Shown one piece after another: positions 1-5,359 of a stretch of DNA of 7,453 nt. The notes beneath the pieces were generated by a model, which saw nothing but the letters and a program-made list of their open reading frames with translations, was not told where the DNA came from and ran no database searches. The DNA is taken from the NCBI GenBank assembly GCA_937902665.1, contig CALELM010000015.1:1-7453 (forward strand), given 5' to 3'. Each line of letters starts with the position of its first letter. The first letter of the stretch is position 1. Position numbers and translations under genes: made by a program. This DNA comes from an uncultured Selenomonadaceae bacterium. GTDB lineage: Bacteria; Bacillota; Negativicutes; Selenomonadales; Selenomonadaceae.

Positions 1-53
1 CGCAAATTGGAGGGAAAATGCTTATGGCATTTTCTTGAACAATGGCGTTATAA
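1..53 (+). repeat. Left copy of a 53-bp terminal inverted repeat
   Basis: This segment is the reverse complement of 7400-7452, matching at 52 of 53 positions. The only mismatch is base 26 (G here, T when the right copy is read in the same orientation), and similarity stops abruptly at base 54. Inside the repeat is a small palindrome, GAAAATGC (14-21) and GCATTTTC (27-34), with a 5-base loop that contains the mismatch. The inner edge carries a TATAAA box at 49-54 with TGGCAT at 25-30, a weaker version of the promoter in the right copy. The copy lies directly beyond the 3' terminator of the operon. It could be an end of a mobile cassette, an inversion site, or a dispersed intergenic repeat; the window alone cannot decide. 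Confidence 0.9.
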
Positions 54-59
54 AACTTT

Positions 60-92
60 GAACGGGCAGGACGTTTTTCGTCCTGCCCGTTC
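60..92 (-). terminator. Probable intrinsic terminator of the hyf operon
   Basis: A perfect 14-bp stem (60-73 with 79-92) encloses a 5-base loop (TTTTT on the plus strand, AAAAA in the operon transcript). It lies 24 bases past the stop codon of the last gene. The stem is G+C-rich and very stable. The U-tract on the operon side is modest: AAAGTTTT follows the stem. The hairpin is therefore convincing, while its efficiency as a Rho-independent terminator is inferred. The plus-strand side also lacks an immediate T-run. Confidence 0.75.
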
Positions 93-116
93 TCGCGCGT
101 TCTTTTAAAATGTTTT

Positions 117-818
117 TCACAATTTTTCCTTCAACATGTCTGCCGCAGCCAAAAGTGCCGCTATCATTGCCGCAGGTCTTGGCGGACAGCCGGGAACACT
201 AATATCCACGGGAACGACCTTGCTTGCCGCTCCAACGATGGCATAGCCCGCCCCATAGGTCTCACCGCCTGCTGCGCAAGCGCCGCAAGCCATGACAAGC
301 CTTGGTGCAGGCATCGCCTCATAGCTTTTTCGAAGTGCTTCCTCCAAGTTTCTCGTTACGACACCCGTTACCATCAAAAGATCCGCATGTCTTGGCGAAG
401 CGACAAAATGCACGCCATAGCGGTGCAGGTCATAGTAAGGATTGCTGAGCGCACCCATCTCGAAATCACAGGCATTGCAGGAACCCGCATCCAAATGACG
501 GACATGCAGGGAACGCCCCAGTTTCCTTTGAATCTCATTTTTCACCACGCTCCCATCTGCCAGCAAGGGAAGCACATCCTCCGAGCTATGGGAAAGACCG
601 GCCGCATCCTCGCACCTTCCGCAGAACAAGCATTTCCTGTAGTCGATGGCATATTCCTTTCCCATCTGCTGGAATGCCCCCACAGGGCAAGCCTCTGCCG
701 CCCGCTCCAAATTCTCTGCCTTCCCCTCGATTTTCCCCCGAAAGCGTTCACTGCCCACGAAAGAAATCTCCTCCGTTGCAATTCGATCCTTGACGATTCT
801 CTCTAGTACCTTAAACAT
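117..818 (-). CDS. hyfI: HyfH-HyfI-like fusion: single-cluster ferredoxin domain plus [NiFe]-hydrogenase small subunit
   Basis: This 233-residue protein is the electron-transferring small subunit. Residues about 105-233 are NuoB/HycG-like: Cys114 and Cys117 (GSCNACDFE), Cys181 (CGACAAGG) and Cys211 (PGCPPRP) match the ligands of the proximal [4Fe-4S] cluster next to the Ni-Fe site. Residues about 20-75 resemble the HycF/HyfH ferredoxin: FRGK at 26-29, Cys44-Pro, then Cys63, Cys66 and Cys69. These four cysteines can hold one cluster. The usual first CxxCxxC, and the fourth Cys of the second motif, are absent. Such a ferredoxin is normally a separate gene (hyfH) before hyfI, so this is a fused and reduced form. 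It is the last gene, starting 9 bp after hyfG; AGGAG at 825-829, overlapping the hyfG stop, supports the ATG at 818. No membrane segment is seen, so it should sit on the cytoplasmic arm. Confidence 0.9.
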   Translation of the reverse strand: MFKVLERIVKDRIATEEISFVGSERFRGKIEGKAENLERAAEACPVGAFQQMGKEYAIDYRKCLFCGRCEDAAGLSHSSEDVLPLLADGSVVKNEIQRKLGRSLHVRHLDAGSCNACDFEMGALSNPYYDLHRYGVHFVASPRHADLLMVTGVVTRNLEEALRKSYEAMPAPRLVMACGACAAGGETYGAGYAIVGAASKVVPVDISVPGCPPRPAAMIAALLAAADMLKEKL

Positions 819-827
819 ATCTCTCTC

Positions 828-2324
828 CTAGCGGTCGATACACGCATAACAAAGCTCAAAACTTTTATTGATGAGCGGAAAATCCGGTATGATATCCCCC
901 TGCACAGCAACCGTCAAGGCAGGCCAGTTCGGATACGATGCACTCCGCACGAAAATGCGGTCGATCCTTCCGTTTTCATCCAAGGCAACATAATGGAAAT
1001 TGCTTCCCCTTGCCGACTCACTGATGCCCCACGCCTCGCCTGCCGAATACGAAAGCGATTGCAAGCAGTCCGACTTCTCCGTCTCCAGCATCTCAAGAAG
1101 CTGCTTCACCATTCGGAAGGACTCCTCCAATTCCTGGATACGGACAAGGATTCTCGCCGCTACATCACCAGTCTTTTCCGTCACTGCGGAAAAATCCAAT
1201 TCATCGTAAACGCCATAGGAAAAATCCTTGCGGCTGTCCTTGCAAAGACCGCTCGCCCGACCTCCTACGCCAACCATCGAAAAATCAACGGCAGTACGGC
1301 GGCTCACCGTCCCTGTCGTGCGAATCCTGTTCTGGAAATTCGACTGCTCGGCAAACATCTCTGCCAAATCATGAATCCCCTGCTCCGTTTCCGCCATCAC
1401 AGACGCAATCTCCCCTGCCAGCTTCTCCGTGATATCCATGCGCACTCCGCCCGGAACAATCATGCCACGGAGAAAGCGATTCCCTGCGACCATCTCCTGC
1501 AAGCGCATCAGTCGTTCCTTGAGCCTTCCTCCCAAGCTGATTGCAGGCGAAAAACCTACCCCTGCTGGAATGTTGCCCAAGTCCCCCGTATGGTTCGTGA
1601 TACGCTCCAGCTCCATCAAAAGCGTCCGAATGATTTCTGCCCGTCTTGAAATCCTGCCTTTTGCCAGCTTTTCCACCGCTTGGCAAAAGCTCCAGCTGTT
1701 TGCCACACTGCATGCGCCGCAAATACGTTCCACTATGGGCATGGCTTCCTCCGGCGTCTTTCCCTCCATAGCCTTCTCCAAGCCTCGATGCGTATAAAAA
1801 AGCTTGGCATCCAGCTGAAGCATAGCCTCGCCTGCCTGACTGAAACGAAAATGTCCCGGCTCAATGATACCTGCATGAATTGGACCGACAGGAACCTCGA
1901 AAACGCCCTCGCCCTTTGCCACTGCCATATCGTACTTCCTGCCGTTTTCCACCCTCGGTGCCGTTCCTGCCCCCTTGCGAAGCGGATAAAAGCCCTGCGG
2001 AAAATTCTCATGCAGAACCAACGGGCGAAGGTCTGGGTGGTTCTTCGGAACAATGCCGAACATATCATGAAGCTCCCGTTCATACCACACGGCAGCCGGA
2101 ATCACAGGTGTCAAGGAATCATAGGAAAGCTCCTCCCCCTTGGGAAGCACAGCCTTCAATATCTTCATTTCCCTGCTTTCCGGAAACTCAAAAATGGCAT
2201 ACACTGCATAATTTCCGCTTGCCAAGGTTTCATCACGGCCGAACAGTGCCGTAAGGGGATGCCTGCCCCCTGCACTCATGGCCACAGCCTTTTCCTTGAA
2301 CAAATCCGCATTCGTACATTCCAT
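828..2324 (-). CDS. hyfG: Group 4 [NiFe] hydrogenase large subunit (NuoC-NuoD fusion, HyfG/HycE-like)
   Basis: This 498-residue catalytic subunit carries the Ni-Fe site for H+/H2 interconversion. Residues about 1-110 are a NuoC-like domain (WYERELHDMFGI at 80-91). The rest is NuoD/HycE-like, opening with the family motif GPIHAGIIEPGHFRF (147-161) and RGLEK (180-184). The metal-binding pairs are both present: RICGAC (Cys202, Cys205) and CYACIDR (Cys492, Cys495), so it should be a true hydrogenase rather than a complex I homologue. Two signature positions differ: the usual L1 His is Asn209, and the usual DPC before L2 is Glu490-Leu-Cys. The protein ends at Arg498, the residue after which HycI cleaves E. 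coli HycE, so no C-terminal propeptide exists. The start ATG overlaps the hyfF stop (TGATG); GGAGG at 2334-2338 supports it. E. coli HycE/HyfG are roughly 555-570 residues, partly because of their longer ends. Confidence 0.95.
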   Translation of the reverse strand: MECTNADLFKEKAVAMSAGGRHPLTALFGRDETLASGNYAVYAIFEFPESREMKILKAVLPKGEELSYDSLTPVIPAAVWYERELHDMFGIVPKNHPDLRPLVLHENFPQGFYPLRKGAGTAPRVENGRKYDMAVAKGEGVFEVPVGPIHAGIIEPGHFRFSQAGEAMLQLDAKLFYTHRGLEKAMEGKTPEEAMPIVERICGACSVANSWSFCQAVEKLAKGRISRRAEIIRTLLMELERITNHTGDLGNIPAGVGFSPAISLGGRLKERLMRLQEMVAGNRFLRGMIVPGGVRMDITEKLAGEIASVMAETEQGIHDLAEMFAEQSNFQNRIRTTGTVSRRTAVDFSMVGVGGRASGLCKDSRKDFSYGVYDELDFSAVTEKTGDVAARILVRIQELEESFRMVKQLLEMLETEKSDCLQSLSYSAGEAWGISESARGSNFHYVALDENGRIDRIFVRSASYPNWPALTVAVQGDIIPDFPLINKSFELCYACIDR

Positions 2325-3826
2325 CAGACAGCACCTCCCAAAATGACCTTAGCCGCATTGCTCACAATATCTCCAAGGTACGGCATATCCCGAAAGGCAA
2401 TGCTCACAGCTCCGCTCACAAAGAGAAGCACAGCCAAAGCCACCGTGTCCACGCACCCCATCAGCTCGCCAGCCGCCTTTCTGGCAGGCGTTCCGCCAAG
2501 CATACGCATAGCATGATAAAGAATACCAATGAGGATCCCTGCCAAGAGCAGCAGCACCAGTACCCCCAGCCAATAATTCCCAGACAGGAAAAAACTCTCC
2601 AAAACAAAGAACTTGCTAAAGAAAATGCCGAGAGGGGGCATGCCGAGAATCCCAATGATCCCCACCAGCCAAAAAGCCGCCGTTCTCGGTGCCTGTATCA
2701 TCATGCCGTGAATCCGCATCATGTTCTTGGTCGAGTAAGTCTCCATAATCGTTCCTGCCGTATAAAAAAGCACATACTTGACCAACGCATGATTCATCAT
2801 GTGCAAAAGCGAACCCTCCACAGCAAGCGGAAGGAACAAGCCAAAGCCTGCCATCATCAGCCCAAAATTTTCCATGGAGGAATACGCCAGCATACGCTTC
2901 ACGTCACGTTGCACGATGACAAACGGAACAGCCAGCCCAATTGTCAAAATGCCAAAGAACAGGCAAAGCCCTGCAACGAAGCCCACGCCCACGGCAGGAA
3001 TCACGACCACCATATTCCGCAAAAGAACGTACATAGCGCAAATGCAGAGCGCGCCGGACAAAAGCCCGCTCGTCAGCGCCGGTGCCTCGGAATGAGCATC
3101 CGGAAGCCATGCATGCATCGGTGCCAAGCCGATTTTGGTCCCATATCCGACAAACAGGAAGCAAAAGGCAAGCTTCGTGAAAACAGGATTCAGCTCACCG
3201 CCATGCAGTGCCAAATAAGTCCAGTCCAGAGCCTGCGCTCCGCCAAGGCTTGACAGCTGCGCATAGTAGAGAATCACCGTTCCCAAAAGAGCAAGGCAAA
3301 TCCCGACCGTGCAAACCATGACATATTTCCAAGCAGCCTCCAGCGAGGTGCGAGTAAACTTGAACGCAACAAGCAGGGCAGACACAAGCGTTGTCGCCTC
3401 GATCGTCACCCACATAAGCCCAAGATTATTGACCAGCACCACGAGAAGCATCGTCCAGACGAACATGTGCGAGAGCGCATAAAACCGCCCCTCCAAGTGC
3501 CGAAACCTCCGCAGGTACCCATAGCGAATATTCGTGTCCCTGTCCAGATATGCCTTGCTCGTAAAGGCAAACCCAAGATACAGCAAAGCCAAAATCACGA
3601 GCATCCAAAGGCTCAGCGCATCCAAATACAGATAATCTCCCTGCCAAGCAGTCCCCGAATCAAAGCAAAGCACCAGTTTCCCGACAGCAGCCGCCGTCAG
3701 GGTTGCCGCCAAGCGGTTCAGCCAATGAATCACGGCGCAGGGAAGCCAGCCCATGAGTGCCAAGGCACTGAAAACGAGCGGCACCGCCAAAATAAAATAC
3801 AGGATTCCTTTGATTTCCAAATCCAT
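2324..3826 (-). CDS. hyfF: Hydrogenase-4 antiporter-like membrane subunit HyfF
   Basis: This 500-residue, highly hydrophobic protein belongs to the NuoL/M/N (Mrp antiporter) family and has around 13-14 predicted membrane segments. The proton-pathway residues are visible: Glu143 in WVTIEATTL (the TM5 glutamate), Lys231 in KIGLAPMHAWLPDAHSEAP (the TM7 lysine), Lys310 in QRDVKRMLAYSSMEN, the MMNHALVK stretch (343-350), and Lys405 in FFSKF. These suggest a working ion channel. HyfF of E. coli is about 526 residues, so the length is normal. It starts 3 bp after the hyfE stop, and AAGGGG at 3833-3838 gives a ribosome binding site 6 bases from the ATG. Its position between hyfE and hyfG matches the E. 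coli hyf order. A neighbouring hyfD, a third antiporter subunit in E. coli hydrogenase-4, is absent, so with HyfB the complex has two such subunits. Confidence 0.92.
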   Translation of the reverse strand: MDLEIKGILYFILAVPLVFSALALMGWLPCAVIHWLNRLAATLTAAAVGKLVLCFDSGTAWQGDYLYLDALSLWMLVILALLYLGFAFTSKAYLDRDTNIRYGYLRRFRHLEGRFYALSHMFVWTMLLVVLVNNLGLMWVTIEATTLVSALLVAFKFTRTSLEAAWKYVMVCTVGICLALLGTVILYYAQLSSLGGAQALDWTYLALHGGELNPVFTKLAFCFLFVGYGTKIGLAPMHAWLPDAHSEAPALTSGLLSGALCICAMYVLLRNMVVVIPAVGVGFVAGLCLFFGILTIGLAVPFVIVQRDVKRMLAYSSMENFGLMMAGFGLFLPLAVEGSLLHMMNHALVKYVLFYTAGTIMETYSTKNMMRIHGMMIQAPRTAAFWLVGIIGILGMPPLGIFFSKFFVLESFFLSGNYWLGVLVLLLLAGILIGILYHAMRMLGGTPARKAAGELMGCVDTVALAVLLFVSGAVSIAFRDMPYLGDIVSNAAKVILGGAV

Positions 3827-3829
3827 TTC

Positions 3830-4465
3830 CTACCCCTTCAGTTTCTTCATAACCCTTGTGTCCGTTGTCATAAAGGACAGCCTCATTCTCGATGTCAAAA
3901 TAACCAGAACAATTACCGCAATCAAAACATCAATGAACACGCCAAGCTCCACGACCAAAGGAAGCCCCTCCGTCATCAAAAGCCCCAAAAGATAAATGCC
4001 ATTTTCCAGCGTAATCAGACCAACAATCTGCATGACAGCACGCCTGCGAATCACCATGAGGGAAAGCCCAGTCATAATCATGAAAAACGTCGCCGCCAGC
4101 ACGTCACGCCCCACGCCCACATCAAACGGCATCAAGGAATCGCTCAGCCAATAGCCGAGCACCAACGCAACCACCGCCGCAAGGCTTGAATAGCTGACAT
4201 TCGTTCCCGATATAATCTCCCGCTTGTCCGTAATCCTGTGAACCAAGCGCAGGATCGCCGCCGGAATGAAAAGAACCTTCACTGCCAAGGTCAAAAGTGC
4301 AGGAAGCACCGCATGAATCCCCTCGCCGCTCGAAAGCCCAAGGAAAAAACATGCCCCTGCCAAAAGCGCCGACTGCGCGCAAAGGCAATAGACCGCCTGC
4401 GAAAGATCCGTCAATCTCGTTTGCAGGAACACGATAAACACCAAAACCACTACAAGATATTCCAT
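3830..4465 (-). CDS. hyfE: Hydrogenase-4 membrane subunit HyfE (NuoK-related)
   Basis: This 211-residue protein has about six to seven hydrophobic segments. The C-terminal half resembles NuoK/HyfE: a buried glutamate occurs in ITLENGIYLLGL, followed by VVELGVFIDVLIAVIVL, a part of complex I-like membrane arms that helps relay protons between the antiporter subunits. HyfE of E. coli is about 216 residues, so it is full length. The ATG at 4465 is chosen over an in-frame GTG at 4474 because AGGTGG (4471-4476) lies 5 bases before this ATG, whereas the GTG abuts the upstream stop with a poor site. It begins 9 bp after the hyfC TAG and is in the same frame as both hyfC and hyfF. The assignment rests on hydropathy, the NuoK-like motif and gene order. 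Confidence 0.88.
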   Translation of the reverse strand: MEYLVVVLVFIVFLQTRLTDLSQAVYCLCAQSALLAGACFFLGLSSGEGIHAVLPALLTLAVKVLFIPAAILRLVHRITDKREIISGTNVSYSSLAAVVALVLGYWLSDSLMPFDVGVGRDVLAATFFMIMTGLSLMVIRRRAVMQIVGLITLENGIYLLGLLMTEGLPLVVELGVFIDVLIAVIVLVILTSRMRLSFMTTDTRVMKKLKG

Positions 4466-4470
4466 AGTTT

Positions 4471-4476
4471 CCACCT
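4471..4476 (-). promoter_or_regulatory. Ribosome binding site that sets the hyfE start
   Basis: AGGTGG on the minus strand lies 5 bases upstream of the ATG at 4465 and overlaps the hyfC stop codon TAG (4475-4477). The in-frame GTG at 4474 falls inside this site, which argues against that GTG as the start. The overlap suggests that hyfE translation is coupled to termination on hyfC. Confidence 0.65.
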
Positions 4477-5359
4477 ACTCCGCAACAATGGCAGCTGCCA
4501 AAAGAATCACTGCGGCAGCCAAATAGACACGCACCTTGAAAAGACGCATCTTGTTGTTCAGCGTCTCCACAACTCCGACCAGCACAGCCGAGCCAAGCAC
4601 CTTCAGCACAACAGGAACTGCAATCGGCAGGTAAAGAACCGAAAAGAGATGGAGGAACACCAAAAGCTTCAACATGCTCCCCAAGTGAATGAGCGTCAAA
4701 TACCTGCCCGAATATTCCAGCGTCATCCCCTCATGAATCATGGTAAGCTCCAAGTGCGTATCTGGATTGTCCACAGGAAGCCTGCAATTTTCTGCCAAAA
4801 TCACAAGAAAAAATGCCACGCAGGAAAGCACCGCCGGAACGGTAAAGAAAAAGCCGCTATAATCCATGGCCATCTGCGAAAGAAACGTAGAATGGTAACG
4901 CATCGCATTCACAAGCACCGACAGCATGACCGCAGGCTCCACAAGCACCGAAACATAAATCTCCCGAGAGCCTCCCATACCGCCAAATGCTGTTGCCGAA
5001 TCCAACGAGGAAAGCGTCATGAAGAACCGTCCCAGTGCCAAAATGTAAACGAACACGAACGCATCTCCCCAGCCAAATCCTCCTGCCAAAAGCCTCGGCA
5101 CCATCATGGCTGCCAAAAAGCTCGTCAAAAAATAAATGACAGGAGCCGCCAAAAAAATCCAGCTCGTATACTTCGTCAAAATGGTCGGCTTCCTCCACCA
5201 CTTCCAAAGGTCAAAATACTCCTGAAGCACGGAAGCTCCCTGCCGCTTCTGCAAAAAAGCCTTCGTCTTGCCAATAATCCCTGCCACAAGAGGGGAACAA
5301 GCGAGAAGCCCCACCGCCTGCAAAAGATTCAGTCCCATATTTTCTGCAAGCCAGTCCAT
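4475..5359 (-). CDS. hyfC: Hydrogenase-4 membrane anchor HyfC/HycD (NuoH-like)
   Basis: This 294-residue NuoH-family protein anchors the soluble HyfG/HyfI module to the membrane arm and lines the route by which redox energy reaches the ion channels. Family hallmarks are the charged loop around KRQGASVLQEYFDLWKWWRK (residues 38-57) and the conserved acidic loop AENCRLPVDNPDTHLELTM (189-207), with about eight membrane segments. Two adjacent ATGs are possible, at 5362 and 5359. The second is preferred: it overlaps the hyfB stop as TGATG, as hyfG does with hyfF, and lies 7 bases from a GGGGG run at 5367-5371, against 4 bases for the first. An in-frame TTG at 5374 is unlikely. HycD/HyfC of E. coli are about 307-315 residues, so the length is slightly short but normal. 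Confidence 0.92.
   Translation of the reverse strand: MDWLAENMGLNLLQAVGLLACSPLVAGIIGKTKAFLQKRQGASVLQEYFDLWKWWRKPTILTKYTSWIFLAAPVIYFLTSFLAAMMVPRLLAGGFGWGDAFVFVYILALGRFFMTLSSLDSATAFGGMGGSREIYVSVLVEPAVMLSVLVNAMRYHSTFLSQMAMDYSGFFFTVPAVLSCVAFFLVILAENCRLPVDNPDTHLELTMIHEGMTLEYSGRYLTLIHLGSMLKLLVFLHLFSVLYLPIAVPVVLKVLGSAVLVGVVETLNNKMRLFKVRVYLAAAVILLAAAIVAE

Noticed and set aside
18..38. Six-codon open frame (MLMAFS) with GGAGG upstream in each repeat copy
   Set aside because: It is very short and may reflect only the repeat sequence; in the right copy it lies upstream of the candidate promoter. Nothing indicates that it is translated.
93..116. Alternating CGCGCG tract and short A/T runs after the terminator stem
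   Set aside because: Too short and without symmetry or a recognisable site.
828..830. TAG between hyfG and hyfI as a pyrrolysine or programmed readthrough codon
   Set aside because: hyfI has its own good ribosome site and ATG, and HyfG ends at its natural mature C-terminus, so TAG works as a normal stop.
1680..2516. Plus-strand open frame (278 codons) antisense to hyfG/hyfF
   Set aside because: It spans the end of one real gene and the start of another on the opposite strand and shows no domain; it is a shadow.
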